This document shows, one piece after another, positions 23,301 to 39,030 of a DNA stretch of 43,275 bases (position 1 is the stretch's first letter; each line of letters starts with the position of its first letter). The DNA is from Aphanomyces cochlioides (taxonomy: Eukaryota; Oomycota; Saprolegniomycetes; Saprolegniales; Verrucalvaceae), in the NCBI GenBank assembly GCA_019828595.1, contig JAHQRK010000069.1, positions 1-43,275 of the forward strand, written 5' to 3'. Made by a program: the position numbers and the translations under genes. A model generated the notes under the pieces. It ran no database searches. It worked only from the letters and a program-made list of their open reading frames with translations, and was not told where the DNA came from.

Positions 23301-26300
23301 GAAAAAGTGGCATCGAGATGCATTTTGTGGGGTATGATTGGGACTATCGCGTGTTGATTTCGGACCAAGTTGATGCTTGGTCGTCCACCACACGAGCATG
23401 ACACCTTTCAAACATGCCAGACGTGGCGAGTGGGTATCTCGATGGGGTCGAGATGTGCATGTGGCACGTGGGTACCAAAAGTGGAGAAAAAGTGGCATCG
23501 AGATGCATTTTGTGGGGTATGATTGGGACTATCGCGTGTTGATTTCGGACCAAGTTGATGCTTGGTCGTCCACCACACGAGCATGACACCTTTCAAACAT
23601 GCCAGACGTGGCGAGTGGGTATCTCGATGGGGTCGAGATGTGCATGTGGCACGTGGGTACCAAAAGTGGAGAAAAAGTGGCATCGAGATGCATTTTGTGG
23701 GGTATGATTGGGACTATCGCGTGTTGATTTCGGACCAAGTTGATGCTTGGTCGTCCACCACACGAGCATGACACCTTTCAAACATGCCAGACGTGGCGAG
23801 TGGGTATCTCGATGGGGTCGAGATGTGCATGTGGCACGTGGGTACCAAAAGTGGAGAAAAAGTGGCATCGAGATGCATTTTGTGGGGTATGATTGGGACT
23901 ATCGCGTGTTGATTTCGGACCAAGTTGATGCTTGGTCGTCCACCACACGAGCATGACACCTTTCAAACATGCCAGACGTGGCGAGTGGGTATCTCGATGG
24001 GGTCGAGATGTGCATGTGGCACGTGGGTACCAAAAGTGGAGAAAAAGTGGCATCGAGATGCATTTTGTGGGGTATGATTGGGACTATCGCGTGTTGATTT
24101 CGGACCAAGTTGATGCTTGGTCGTCCACCACACGAGCATGACACCTTTCAAACATGCCAGACGTGGCGAGTGGGTATCTCGATGGGGTCGAGATGTGCAT
24201 GTGGCACGTGGGTACCAAAAGTGGAGAAAAAGTGGCATCGAGATGCATTTTGTGGGGTATGATTGGGACTATCGCGTGTTGATTTCGGACCAAGTTGATG
24301 CTTGGTCGTCCACCACACGAGCATGACACCTTTCAAACATGCCAGACGTGGCGAGTGGGTATCTCGATGGGGTCGAGATGTGCATGTGGCACGTGGGTAC
24401 CAAAAGTGGAGAAAAAGTGGCATCGAGATGCATTTTGTGGGGTATGATTGGGACTATCGCGTGTTGATTTCGGACCAAGTTGATGCTTGGTCGTCCACCA
24501 CACGAGCATGACACCTTTCAAACATGCCAGACGTGGCGAGTGGGTATCTCGATGGGGTCGAGATGTGCATGTGGCACGTGGGTACCAAAAGTGGAGAAAA
24601 AGTGGCATCGAGATGCATTTTGTGGGGTATGATTGGGACTATCGCGTGTTGATTTCGGACCAAGTTGATGCTTGGTCGTCCACCACACGAGCATGACACC
24701 TTTCAAACATGCCAGACGTGGCGAGTGGGTATCTCGATGGGGTCGAGATGTGCATGTGGCACGTGGGTACCAAAAGTGGAGAAAAAGTGGCATCGAGATG
24801 CATTTTGTGGGGTATGATTGGGACTATCGCGTGTTGATTTCGGACCAAGTTGATGCTTGGTCGTCCACCACACGAGCATGACACCTTTCAAACATGCCAG
24901 ACGTGGCGAGTGGGTATCTCGATGGGGTCGAGATGTGCATGTGGCACGTGGGTACCAAAAGTGGAGAAAAAGTGGCATCGAGATGCATTTTGTGGGGTAT
25001 GATTGGGACTATCGCGTGTTGATTTCGGACCAAGTTGATGCTTGGTCGTCCACCACACGAGCATGACACCTTTCAAACATGCCAGACGTGGCGAGTGGGT
25101 ATCTCGATGGGGTCGAGATGTGCATGTGGCACGTGGGTACCAAAAGTGGAGAAAAAGTGGCATCGAGATGCATTTTGTGGGGTATGATTGGGACTATCGC
25201 GTGTTGATTTCGGACCAAGTTGATGCTTGGTCGTCCACCACACGAGCATGACACCTTTCAAACATGCCAGACGTGGCGAGTGGGTATCTCGATGGGGTCG
25301 AGATGTGCATGTGGCACGTGGGTACCAAAAGTGGAGAAAAAGTGGCATCGAGATGCATTTTGTGGGGTATGATTGGGACTATCGCGTGTTGATTTCGGAC
25401 CAAGTTGATGCTTGGTCGTCCACCACACGAGCATGACACCTTTCAAACATGCCAGACGTGGCGAGTGGGTATCTCGATGGGGTCGAGATGTGCATGTGGC
25501 ACGTGGGTACCAAAAGTGGAGAAAAAGTGGCATCGAGATGCATTTTGTGGGGTATGATTGGGACTATCGCGTGTTGATTTCGGACCAAGTTGATGCTTGG
25601 TCGTCCACCACACGAGCATGACACCTTTCAAACATGCCAGACGTGGCGAGTGGGTATCTCGATGGGGTCGAGATGTGCATGTGGCACGTGGGTACCAAAA
25701 GTGGAGAAAAAGTGGCATCGAGATGCATTTTGTGGGGTATGATTGGGACTATCGCGTGTTGATTTCGGACCAAGTTGATGCTTGGTCGTCCACCACACGA
25801 GCATGACACCTTTCAAACATGCCAGACGTGGCGAGTGGGTATCTCGATGGGGTCGAGATGTGCATGTGGCACGTGGGTACCAAAAGTGGAGAAAAAGTGG
25901 CATCGAGATGCATTTTGTGGGGTATGATTGGGACTATCGCGTGTTGATTTCGGACCAAGTTGATGCTTGGTCGTCCACCACACGAGCATGACACCTTTCA
26001 AACATGCCAGACGTGGCGAGTGGGTATCTCGATGGGGTCGAGATGTGCATGTGGCACGTGGGTACCAAAAGTGGAGAAAAAGTGGCATCGAGATGCATTT
26101 TGTGGGGTATGATTGGGACTATCGCGTGTTGATTTCGGACCAAGTTGATGCTTGGTCGTCCACCACACGAGCATGACACCTTTCAAACATGCCAGACGTG
26201 GCGAGTGGGTATCTCGATGGGGTCGAGATGTGCATGTGGCACGTGGGTACCAAAAGTGGAGAAAAAGTGGCATCGAGATGCATTTTGTGGGGTATGATTG

Positions 26301-27746
26301 GGACTATCGCGTGTTGATTTCGGACCAAGTTGATGCTTGGTCGTCCACCACACGAGCATGACACCTTTCAAACATGCCAGACGTGGCGAGTGGGTATCTC
26401 GATGGGGTCGAGATGTGCATGTGGCACGTGGGTACCAAAAGTGGAGAAAAAGTGGCATCGAGATGCATTTTGTGGGGTATGATTGGGACTATCGCGTGTT
26501 GATTTCGGACCAAGTTGATGCTTGGTCGTCCACCACACGAGCATGACACCTTTCAAACATGCCAGACGTGGCGAGTGGGTATCTCGATGGGGTCGAGATG
26601 TGCATGTGGCACGTGGGTACCAAAAGTGGAGAAAAAGTGGCATCGAGATGCATTTTGTGGGGTATGATTGGGACTATCGCGTGTTGATTTCGGACCAAGT
26701 TGATGCTTGGTCGTCCACCACACGAGCATGACACCTTTCAAACATGCCAGACGTGGCGAGTGGGTATCTCGATGGGGTCGAGATGTGCATGTGGCACGTG
26801 GGTACCAAAAGTGGAGAAAAAGTGGCATCGAGATGCATTTTGTGGGGTATGATTGGGACTATCGCGTGTTGATTTCGGACCAAGTTGATGCTTGGTCGTC
26901 CACCACACGAGCATGACACCTTTCAAACATGCCAGACGTGGCGAGTGGGTATCTCGATGGGGTCGAGATGTGCATGTGGCACGTGGGTACCAAAAGTGGA
27001 GAAAAAGTGGCATCGAGATGCATTTTGTGGGGTATGATTGGGACTATCGCGTGTTGATTTCGGACCAAGTTGATGCTTGGTCGTCCACCACACGAGCATG
27101 ACACCTTTCAAACATGCCAGACGTGGCGAGTGGGTATCTCGATGGGGTCGAGATGTGCATGTGGCACGTGGGTACCAAAAGTGGAGAAAAAGTGGCATCG
27201 AGATGCATTTTGTGGGGTATGATTGGGACTATCGCGTGTTGATTTCGGACCAAGTTGATGCTTGGTCGTCCACCACACGAGCATGACACCTTTCAAACAT
27301 GCCAGACGTGGCGAGTGGGTATCTCGATGGGGTCGAGATGTGCATGTGGCACGTGGGTACCAAAAGTGGAGAAAAAGTGGCATCGAGATGCATTTTGTGG
27401 GGTATGATTGGGACTATCGCGTGTTGATTTCGGACCAAGTTGATGCTTGGTCGTCCACCACACGAGCATGACACCTTTCAAACATGCCAGACGTGGCGAG
27501 TGGGTATCTCGATGGGGTCGAGATGTGCATGTGGCACGTGGGTACCAAAAGTGGAGAAAAAGTGGCATCGAGATGCATTTTGTGGGGTATGATTGGGACT
27601 ATCGCGTGTTGATTTCGGACCAAGTTGATGCTTGGTCGTCCACCACACGAGCATGACACCTTTCAAACATGCCAGACGTGGCGAGTGGGTATCTCGATGG
27701 GGTCGAGATGTGCATGTGGCACGTGGGTACCAAAAGTGGAGAAAAA
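20347..27746 (+). repeat. Homogeneous block C: 40 identical monomers
   Basis: Forty monomers follow at exact 185-bp spacing over 7,400 bp with no difference detected. The block lies between two single-base deletion monomers. Confidence 0.88.
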
Positions 27747-27930
27747 GTGGCATCGAGATGCTTTTGTGGGGTATGATTGGGACTATCGCGTGTTGATTTC
27801 GGACCAAGTTGATGCTTGGTCGTCCACCACACGAGCATGACACCTTTCAAACATGCCAGACGTGGCGAGTGGGTATCTCGATGGGGTCGAGATGTGCATG
27901 TGGCACGTGGGTACCAAAAGTGGAGAAAAA
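27747..27930 (+). repeat. 184-bp monomer, one A deleted
   Basis: GATGCATTTTG reads GATGCTTTTG near 27757-27766, which removes the ATGCAT site. It is the only change in this monomer and separates blocks C and D. Confidence 0.85.
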
Positions 27931-30900
27931 GTGGCATCGAGATGCATTTTGTGGGGTATGATTGGGACTATCGCGTGTTGATTTCGGACCAAGTTGATGC
28001 TTGGTCGTCCACCACACGAGCATGACACCTTTCAAACATGCCAGACGTGGCGAGTGGGTATCTCGATGGGGTCGAGATGTGCATGTGGCACGTGGGTACC
28101 AAAAGTGGAGAAAAAGTGGCATCGAGATGCATTTTGTGGGGTATGATTGGGACTATCGCGTGTTGATTTCGGACCAAGTTGATGCTTGGTCGTCCACCAC
28201 ACGAGCATGACACCTTTCAAACATGCCAGACGTGGCGAGTGGGTATCTCGATGGGGTCGAGATGTGCATGTGGCACGTGGGTACCAAAAGTGGAGAAAAA
28301 GTGGCATCGAGATGCATTTTGTGGGGTATGATTGGGACTATCGCGTGTTGATTTCGGACCAAGTTGATGCTTGGTCGTCCACCACACGAGCATGACACCT
28401 TTCAAACATGCCAGACGTGGCGAGTGGGTATCTCGATGGGGTCGAGATGTGCATGTGGCACGTGGGTACCAAAAGTGGAGAAAAAGTGGCATCGAGATGC
28501 ATTTTGTGGGGTATGATTGGGACTATCGCGTGTTGATTTCGGACCAAGTTGATGCTTGGTCGTCCACCACACGAGCATGACACCTTTCAAACATGCCAGA
28601 CGTGGCGAGTGGGTATCTCGATGGGGTCGAGATGTGCATGTGGCACGTGGGTACCAAAAGTGGAGAAAAAGTGGCATCGAGATGCATTTTGTGGGGTATG
28701 ATTGGGACTATCGCGTGTTGATTTCGGACCAAGTTGATGCTTGGTCGTCCACCACACGAGCATGACACCTTTCAAACATGCCAGACGTGGCGAGTGGGTA
28801 TCTCGATGGGGTCGAGATGTGCATGTGGCACGTGGGTACCAAAAGTGGAGAAAAAGTGGCATCGAGATGCATTTTGTGGGGTATGATTGGGACTATCGCG
28901 TGTTGATTTCGGACCAAGTTGATGCTTGGTCGTCCACCACACGAGCATGACACCTTTCAAACATGCCAGACGTGGCGAGTGGGTATCTCGATGGGGTCGA
29001 GATGTGCATGTGGCACGTGGGTACCAAAAGTGGAGAAAAAGTGGCATCGAGATGCATTTTGTGGGGTATGATTGGGACTATCGCGTGTTGATTTCGGACC
29101 AAGTTGATGCTTGGTCGTCCACCACACGAGCATGACACCTTTCAAACATGCCAGACGTGGCGAGTGGGTATCTCGATGGGGTCGAGATGTGCATGTGGCA
29201 CGTGGGTACCAAAAGTGGAGAAAAAGTGGCATCGAGATGCATTTTGTGGGGTATGATTGGGACTATCGCGTGTTGATTTCGGACCAAGTTGATGCTTGGT
29301 CGTCCACCACACGAGCATGACACCTTTCAAACATGCCAGACGTGGCGAGTGGGTATCTCGATGGGGTCGAGATGTGCATGTGGCACGTGGGTACCAAAAG
29401 TGGAGAAAAAGTGGCATCGAGATGCATTTTGTGGGGTATGATTGGGACTATCGCGTGTTGATTTCGGACCAAGTTGATGCTTGGTCGTCCACCACACGAG
29501 CATGACACCTTTCAAACATGCCAGACGTGGCGAGTGGGTATCTCGATGGGGTCGAGATGTGCATGTGGCACGTGGGTACCAAAAGTGGAGAAAAAGTGGC
29601 ATCGAGATGCATTTTGTGGGGTATGATTGGGACTATCGCGTGTTGATTTCGGACCAAGTTGATGCTTGGTCGTCCACCACACGAGCATGACACCTTTCAA
29701 ACATGCCAGACGTGGCGAGTGGGTATCTCGATGGGGTCGAGATGTGCATGTGGCACGTGGGTACCAAAAGTGGAGAAAAAGTGGCATCGAGATGCATTTT
29801 GTGGGGTATGATTGGGACTATCGCGTGTTGATTTCGGACCAAGTTGATGCTTGGTCGTCCACCACACGAGCATGACACCTTTCAAACATGCCAGACGTGG
29901 CGAGTGGGTATCTCGATGGGGTCGAGATGTGCATGTGGCACGTGGGTACCAAAAGTGGAGAAAAAGTGGCATCGAGATGCATTTTGTGGGGTATGATTGG
30001 GACTATCGCGTGTTGATTTCGGACCAAGTTGATGCTTGGTCGTCCACCACACGAGCATGACACCTTTCAAACATGCCAGACGTGGCGAGTGGGTATCTCG
30101 ATGGGGTCGAGATGTGCATGTGGCACGTGGGTACCAAAAGTGGAGAAAAAGTGGCATCGAGATGCATTTTGTGGGGTATGATTGGGACTATCGCGTGTTG
30201 ATTTCGGACCAAGTTGATGCTTGGTCGTCCACCACACGAGCATGACACCTTTCAAACATGCCAGACGTGGCGAGTGGGTATCTCGATGGGGTCGAGATGT
30301 GCATGTGGCACGTGGGTACCAAAAGTGGAGAAAAAGTGGCATCGAGATGCATTTTGTGGGGTATGATTGGGACTATCGCGTGTTGATTTCGGACCAAGTT
30401 GATGCTTGGTCGTCCACCACACGAGCATGACACCTTTCAAACATGCCAGACGTGGCGAGTGGGTATCTCGATGGGGTCGAGATGTGCATGTGGCACGTGG
30501 GTACCAAAAGTGGAGAAAAAGTGGCATCGAGATGCATTTTGTGGGGTATGATTGGGACTATCGCGTGTTGATTTCGGACCAAGTTGATGCTTGGTCGTCC
30601 ACCACACGAGCATGACACCTTTCAAACATGCCAGACGTGGCGAGTGGGTATCTCGATGGGGTCGAGATGTGCATGTGGCACGTGGGTACCAAAAGTGGAG
30701 AAAAAGTGGCATCGAGATGCATTTTGTGGGGTATGATTGGGACTATCGCGTGTTGATTTCGGACCAAGTTGATGCTTGGTCGTCCACCACACGAGCATGA
30801 CACCTTTCAAACATGCCAGACGTGGCGAGTGGGTATCTCGATGGGGTCGAGATGTGCATGTGGCACGTGGGTACCAAAAGTGGAGAAAAAGTGGCATCGA

Positions 30901-33900
30901 GATGCATTTTGTGGGGTATGATTGGGACTATCGCGTGTTGATTTCGGACCAAGTTGATGCTTGGTCGTCCACCACACGAGCATGACACCTTTCAAACATG
31001 CCAGACGTGGCGAGTGGGTATCTCGATGGGGTCGAGATGTGCATGTGGCACGTGGGTACCAAAAGTGGAGAAAAAGTGGCATCGAGATGCATTTTGTGGG
31101 GTATGATTGGGACTATCGCGTGTTGATTTCGGACCAAGTTGATGCTTGGTCGTCCACCACACGAGCATGACACCTTTCAAACATGCCAGACGTGGCGAGT
31201 GGGTATCTCGATGGGGTCGAGATGTGCATGTGGCACGTGGGTACCAAAAGTGGAGAAAAAGTGGCATCGAGATGCATTTTGTGGGGTATGATTGGGACTA
31301 TCGCGTGTTGATTTCGGACCAAGTTGATGCTTGGTCGTCCACCACACGAGCATGACACCTTTCAAACATGCCAGACGTGGCGAGTGGGTATCTCGATGGG
31401 GTCGAGATGTGCATGTGGCACGTGGGTACCAAAAGTGGAGAAAAAGTGGCATCGAGATGCATTTTGTGGGGTATGATTGGGACTATCGCGTGTTGATTTC
31501 GGACCAAGTTGATGCTTGGTCGTCCACCACACGAGCATGACACCTTTCAAACATGCCAGACGTGGCGAGTGGGTATCTCGATGGGGTCGAGATGTGCATG
31601 TGGCACGTGGGTACCAAAAGTGGAGAAAAAGTGGCATCGAGATGCATTTTGTGGGGTATGATTGGGACTATCGCGTGTTGATTTCGGACCAAGTTGATGC
31701 TTGGTCGTCCACCACACGAGCATGACACCTTTCAAACATGCCAGACGTGGCGAGTGGGTATCTCGATGGGGTCGAGATGTGCATGTGGCACGTGGGTACC
31801 AAAAGTGGAGAAAAAGTGGCATCGAGATGCATTTTGTGGGGTATGATTGGGACTATCGCGTGTTGATTTCGGACCAAGTTGATGCTTGGTCGTCCACCAC
31901 ACGAGCATGACACCTTTCAAACATGCCAGACGTGGCGAGTGGGTATCTCGATGGGGTCGAGATGTGCATGTGGCACGTGGGTACCAAAAGTGGAGAAAAA
32001 GTGGCATCGAGATGCATTTTGTGGGGTATGATTGGGACTATCGCGTGTTGATTTCGGACCAAGTTGATGCTTGGTCGTCCACCACACGAGCATGACACCT
32101 TTCAAACATGCCAGACGTGGCGAGTGGGTATCTCGATGGGGTCGAGATGTGCATGTGGCACGTGGGTACCAAAAGTGGAGAAAAAGTGGCATCGAGATGC
32201 ATTTTGTGGGGTATGATTGGGACTATCGCGTGTTGATTTCGGACCAAGTTGATGCTTGGTCGTCCACCACACGAGCATGACACCTTTCAAACATGCCAGA
32301 CGTGGCGAGTGGGTATCTCGATGGGGTCGAGATGTGCATGTGGCACGTGGGTACCAAAAGTGGAGAAAAAGTGGCATCGAGATGCATTTTGTGGGGTATG
32401 ATTGGGACTATCGCGTGTTGATTTCGGACCAAGTTGATGCTTGGTCGTCCACCACACGAGCATGACACCTTTCAAACATGCCAGACGTGGCGAGTGGGTA
32501 TCTCGATGGGGTCGAGATGTGCATGTGGCACGTGGGTACCAAAAGTGGAGAAAAAGTGGCATCGAGATGCATTTTGTGGGGTATGATTGGGACTATCGCG
32601 TGTTGATTTCGGACCAAGTTGATGCTTGGTCGTCCACCACACGAGCATGACACCTTTCAAACATGCCAGACGTGGCGAGTGGGTATCTCGATGGGGTCGA
32701 GATGTGCATGTGGCACGTGGGTACCAAAAGTGGAGAAAAAGTGGCATCGAGATGCATTTTGTGGGGTATGATTGGGACTATCGCGTGTTGATTTCGGACC
32801 AAGTTGATGCTTGGTCGTCCACCACACGAGCATGACACCTTTCAAACATGCCAGACGTGGCGAGTGGGTATCTCGATGGGGTCGAGATGTGCATGTGGCA
32901 CGTGGGTACCAAAAGTGGAGAAAAAGTGGCATCGAGATGCATTTTGTGGGGTATGATTGGGACTATCGCGTGTTGATTTCGGACCAAGTTGATGCTTGGT
33001 CGTCCACCACACGAGCATGACACCTTTCAAACATGCCAGACGTGGCGAGTGGGTATCTCGATGGGGTCGAGATGTGCATGTGGCACGTGGGTACCAAAAG
33101 TGGAGAAAAAGTGGCATCGAGATGCATTTTGTGGGGTATGATTGGGACTATCGCGTGTTGATTTCGGACCAAGTTGATGCTTGGTCGTCCACCACACGAG
33201 CATGACACCTTTCAAACATGCCAGACGTGGCGAGTGGGTATCTCGATGGGGTCGAGATGTGCATGTGGCACGTGGGTACCAAAAGTGGAGAAAAAGTGGC
33301 ATCGAGATGCATTTTGTGGGGTATGATTGGGACTATCGCGTGTTGATTTCGGACCAAGTTGATGCTTGGTCGTCCACCACACGAGCATGACACCTTTCAA
33401 ACATGCCAGACGTGGCGAGTGGGTATCTCGATGGGGTCGAGATGTGCATGTGGCACGTGGGTACCAAAAGTGGAGAAAAAGTGGCATCGAGATGCATTTT
33501 GTGGGGTATGATTGGGACTATCGCGTGTTGATTTCGGACCAAGTTGATGCTTGGTCGTCCACCACACGAGCATGACACCTTTCAAACATGCCAGACGTGG
33601 CGAGTGGGTATCTCGATGGGGTCGAGATGTGCATGTGGCACGTGGGTACCAAAAGTGGAGAAAAAGTGGCATCGAGATGCATTTTGTGGGGTATGATTGG
33701 GACTATCGCGTGTTGATTTCGGACCAAGTTGATGCTTGGTCGTCCACCACACGAGCATGACACCTTTCAAACATGCCAGACGTGGCGAGTGGGTATCTCG
33801 ATGGGGTCGAGATGTGCATGTGGCACGTGGGTACCAAAAGTGGAGAAAAAGTGGCATCGAGATGCATTTTGTGGGGTATGATTGGGACTATCGCGTGTTG

Positions 33901-36900
33901 ATTTCGGACCAAGTTGATGCTTGGTCGTCCACCACACGAGCATGACACCTTTCAAACATGCCAGACGTGGCGAGTGGGTATCTCGATGGGGTCGAGATGT
34001 GCATGTGGCACGTGGGTACCAAAAGTGGAGAAAAAGTGGCATCGAGATGCATTTTGTGGGGTATGATTGGGACTATCGCGTGTTGATTTCGGACCAAGTT
34101 GATGCTTGGTCGTCCACCACACGAGCATGACACCTTTCAAACATGCCAGACGTGGCGAGTGGGTATCTCGATGGGGTCGAGATGTGCATGTGGCACGTGG
34201 GTACCAAAAGTGGAGAAAAAGTGGCATCGAGATGCATTTTGTGGGGTATGATTGGGACTATCGCGTGTTGATTTCGGACCAAGTTGATGCTTGGTCGTCC
34301 ACCACACGAGCATGACACCTTTCAAACATGCCAGACGTGGCGAGTGGGTATCTCGATGGGGTCGAGATGTGCATGTGGCACGTGGGTACCAAAAGTGGAG
34401 AAAAAGTGGCATCGAGATGCATTTTGTGGGGTATGATTGGGACTATCGCGTGTTGATTTCGGACCAAGTTGATGCTTGGTCGTCCACCACACGAGCATGA
34501 CACCTTTCAAACATGCCAGACGTGGCGAGTGGGTATCTCGATGGGGTCGAGATGTGCATGTGGCACGTGGGTACCAAAAGTGGAGAAAAAGTGGCATCGA
34601 GATGCATTTTGTGGGGTATGATTGGGACTATCGCGTGTTGATTTCGGACCAAGTTGATGCTTGGTCGTCCACCACACGAGCATGACACCTTTCAAACATG
34701 CCAGACGTGGCGAGTGGGTATCTCGATGGGGTCGAGATGTGCATGTGGCACGTGGGTACCAAAAGTGGAGAAAAAGTGGCATCGAGATGCATTTTGTGGG
34801 GTATGATTGGGACTATCGCGTGTTGATTTCGGACCAAGTTGATGCTTGGTCGTCCACCACACGAGCATGACACCTTTCAAACATGCCAGACGTGGCGAGT
34901 GGGTATCTCGATGGGGTCGAGATGTGCATGTGGCACGTGGGTACCAAAAGTGGAGAAAAAGTGGCATCGAGATGCATTTTGTGGGGTATGATTGGGACTA
35001 TCGCGTGTTGATTTCGGACCAAGTTGATGCTTGGTCGTCCACCACACGAGCATGACACCTTTCAAACATGCCAGACGTGGCGAGTGGGTATCTCGATGGG
35101 GTCGAGATGTGCATGTGGCACGTGGGTACCAAAAGTGGAGAAAAAGTGGCATCGAGATGCATTTTGTGGGGTATGATTGGGACTATCGCGTGTTGATTTC
35201 GGACCAAGTTGATGCTTGGTCGTCCACCACACGAGCATGACACCTTTCAAACATGCCAGACGTGGCGAGTGGGTATCTCGATGGGGTCGAGATGTGCATG
35301 TGGCACGTGGGTACCAAAAGTGGAGAAAAAGTGGCATCGAGATGCATTTTGTGGGGTATGATTGGGACTATCGCGTGTTGATTTCGGACCAAGTTGATGC
35401 TTGGTCGTCCACCACACGAGCATGACACCTTTCAAACATGCCAGACGTGGCGAGTGGGTATCTCGATGGGGTCGAGATGTGCATGTGGCACGTGGGTACC
35501 AAAAGTGGAGAAAAAGTGGCATCGAGATGCATTTTGTGGGGTATGATTGGGACTATCGCGTGTTGATTTCGGACCAAGTTGATGCTTGGTCGTCCACCAC
35601 ACGAGCATGACACCTTTCAAACATGCCAGACGTGGCGAGTGGGTATCTCGATGGGGTCGAGATGTGCATGTGGCACGTGGGTACCAAAAGTGGAGAAAAA
35701 GTGGCATCGAGATGCATTTTGTGGGGTATGATTGGGACTATCGCGTGTTGATTTCGGACCAAGTTGATGCTTGGTCGTCCACCACACGAGCATGACACCT
35801 TTCAAACATGCCAGACGTGGCGAGTGGGTATCTCGATGGGGTCGAGATGTGCATGTGGCACGTGGGTACCAAAAGTGGAGAAAAAGTGGCATCGAGATGC
35901 ATTTTGTGGGGTATGATTGGGACTATCGCGTGTTGATTTCGGACCAAGTTGATGCTTGGTCGTCCACCACACGAGCATGACACCTTTCAAACATGCCAGA
36001 CGTGGCGAGTGGGTATCTCGATGGGGTCGAGATGTGCATGTGGCACGTGGGTACCAAAAGTGGAGAAAAAGTGGCATCGAGATGCATTTTGTGGGGTATG
36101 ATTGGGACTATCGCGTGTTGATTTCGGACCAAGTTGATGCTTGGTCGTCCACCACACGAGCATGACACCTTTCAAACATGCCAGACGTGGCGAGTGGGTA
36201 TCTCGATGGGGTCGAGATGTGCATGTGGCACGTGGGTACCAAAAGTGGAGAAAAAGTGGCATCGAGATGCATTTTGTGGGGTATGATTGGGACTATCGCG
36301 TGTTGATTTCGGACCAAGTTGATGCTTGGTCGTCCACCACACGAGCATGACACCTTTCAAACATGCCAGACGTGGCGAGTGGGTATCTCGATGGGGTCGA
36401 GATGTGCATGTGGCACGTGGGTACCAAAAGTGGAGAAAAAGTGGCATCGAGATGCATTTTGTGGGGTATGATTGGGACTATCGCGTGTTGATTTCGGACC
36501 AAGTTGATGCTTGGTCGTCCACCACACGAGCATGACACCTTTCAAACATGCCAGACGTGGCGAGTGGGTATCTCGATGGGGTCGAGATGTGCATGTGGCA
36601 CGTGGGTACCAAAAGTGGAGAAAAAGTGGCATCGAGATGCATTTTGTGGGGTATGATTGGGACTATCGCGTGTTGATTTCGGACCAAGTTGATGCTTGGT
36701 CGTCCACCACACGAGCATGACACCTTTCAAACATGCCAGACGTGGCGAGTGGGTATCTCGATGGGGTCGAGATGTGCATGTGGCACGTGGGTACCAAAAG
36801 TGGAGAAAAAGTGGCATCGAGATGCATTTTGTGGGGTATGATTGGGACTATCGCGTGTTGATTTCGGACCAAGTTGATGCTTGGTCGTCCACCACACGAG

Positions 36901-39030
36901 CATGACACCTTTCAAACATGCCAGACGTGGCGAGTGGGTATCTCGATGGGGTCGAGATGTGCATGTGGCACGTGGGTACCAAAAGTGGAGAAAAAGTGGC
37001 ATCGAGATGCATTTTGTGGGGTATGATTGGGACTATCGCGTGTTGATTTCGGACCAAGTTGATGCTTGGTCGTCCACCACACGAGCATGACACCTTTCAA
37101 ACATGCCAGACGTGGCGAGTGGGTATCTCGATGGGGTCGAGATGTGCATGTGGCACGTGGGTACCAAAAGTGGAGAAAAAGTGGCATCGAGATGCATTTT
37201 GTGGGGTATGATTGGGACTATCGCGTGTTGATTTCGGACCAAGTTGATGCTTGGTCGTCCACCACACGAGCATGACACCTTTCAAACATGCCAGACGTGG
37301 CGAGTGGGTATCTCGATGGGGTCGAGATGTGCATGTGGCACGTGGGTACCAAAAGTGGAGAAAAAGTGGCATCGAGATGCATTTTGTGGGGTATGATTGG
37401 GACTATCGCGTGTTGATTTCGGACCAAGTTGATGCTTGGTCGTCCACCACACGAGCATGACACCTTTCAAACATGCCAGACGTGGCGAGTGGGTATCTCG
37501 ATGGGGTCGAGATGTGCATGTGGCACGTGGGTACCAAAAGTGGAGAAAAAGTGGCATCGAGATGCATTTTGTGGGGTATGATTGGGACTATCGCGTGTTG
37601 ATTTCGGACCAAGTTGATGCTTGGTCGTCCACCACACGAGCATGACACCTTTCAAACATGCCAGACGTGGCGAGTGGGTATCTCGATGGGGTCGAGATGT
37701 GCATGTGGCACGTGGGTACCAAAAGTGGAGAAAAAGTGGCATCGAGATGCATTTTGTGGGGTATGATTGGGACTATCGCGTGTTGATTTCGGACCAAGTT
37801 GATGCTTGGTCGTCCACCACACGAGCATGACACCTTTCAAACATGCCAGACGTGGCGAGTGGGTATCTCGATGGGGTCGAGATGTGCATGTGGCACGTGG
37901 GTACCAAAAGTGGAGAAAAAGTGGCATCGAGATGCATTTTGTGGGGTATGATTGGGACTATCGCGTGTTGATTTCGGACCAAGTTGATGCTTGGTCGTCC
38001 ACCACACGAGCATGACACCTTTCAAACATGCCAGACGTGGCGAGTGGGTATCTCGATGGGGTCGAGATGTGCATGTGGCACGTGGGTACCAAAAGTGGAG
38101 AAAAAGTGGCATCGAGATGCATTTTGTGGGGTATGATTGGGACTATCGCGTGTTGATTTCGGACCAAGTTGATGCTTGGTCGTCCACCACACGAGCATGA
38201 CACCTTTCAAACATGCCAGACGTGGCGAGTGGGTATCTCGATGGGGTCGAGATGTGCATGTGGCACGTGGGTACCAAAAGTGGAGAAAAAGTGGCATCGA
38301 GATGCATTTTGTGGGGTATGATTGGGACTATCGCGTGTTGATTTCGGACCAAGTTGATGCTTGGTCGTCCACCACACGAGCATGACACCTTTCAAACATG
38401 CCAGACGTGGCGAGTGGGTATCTCGATGGGGTCGAGATGTGCATGTGGCACGTGGGTACCAAAAGTGGAGAAAAAGTGGCATCGAGATGCATTTTGTGGG
38501 GTATGATTGGGACTATCGCGTGTTGATTTCGGACCAAGTTGATGCTTGGTCGTCCACCACACGAGCATGACACCTTTCAAACATGCCAGACGTGGCGAGT
38601 GGGTATCTCGATGGGGTCGAGATGTGCATGTGGCACGTGGGTACCAAAAGTGGAGAAAAAGTGGCATCGAGATGCATTTTGTGGGGTATGATTGGGACTA
38701 TCGCGTGTTGATTTCGGACCAAGTTGATGCTTGGTCGTCCACCACACGAGCATGACACCTTTCAAACATGCCAGACGTGGCGAGTGGGTATCTCGATGGG
38801 GTCGAGATGTGCATGTGGCACGTGGGTACCAAAAGTGGAGAAAAAGTGGCATCGAGATGCATTTTGTGGGGTATGATTGGGACTATCGCGTGTTGATTTC
38901 GGACCAAGTTGATGCTTGGTCGTCCACCACACGAGCATGACACCTTTCAAACATGCCAGACGTGGCGAGTGGGTATCTCGATGGGGTCGAGATGTGCATG
39001 TGGCACGTGGGTACCAAAAGTGGAGAAAAA
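27931..39030 (+). repeat. Homogeneous block D: 60 identical monomers
   Basis: This is the longest uniform stretch: 60 monomers over 11,100 bp with exact 185-bp spacing and no difference found. Joining such copies correctly requires reads longer than the block or very accurate repeat graphs, so the true copy number may be larger or smaller. Confidence 0.88.
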
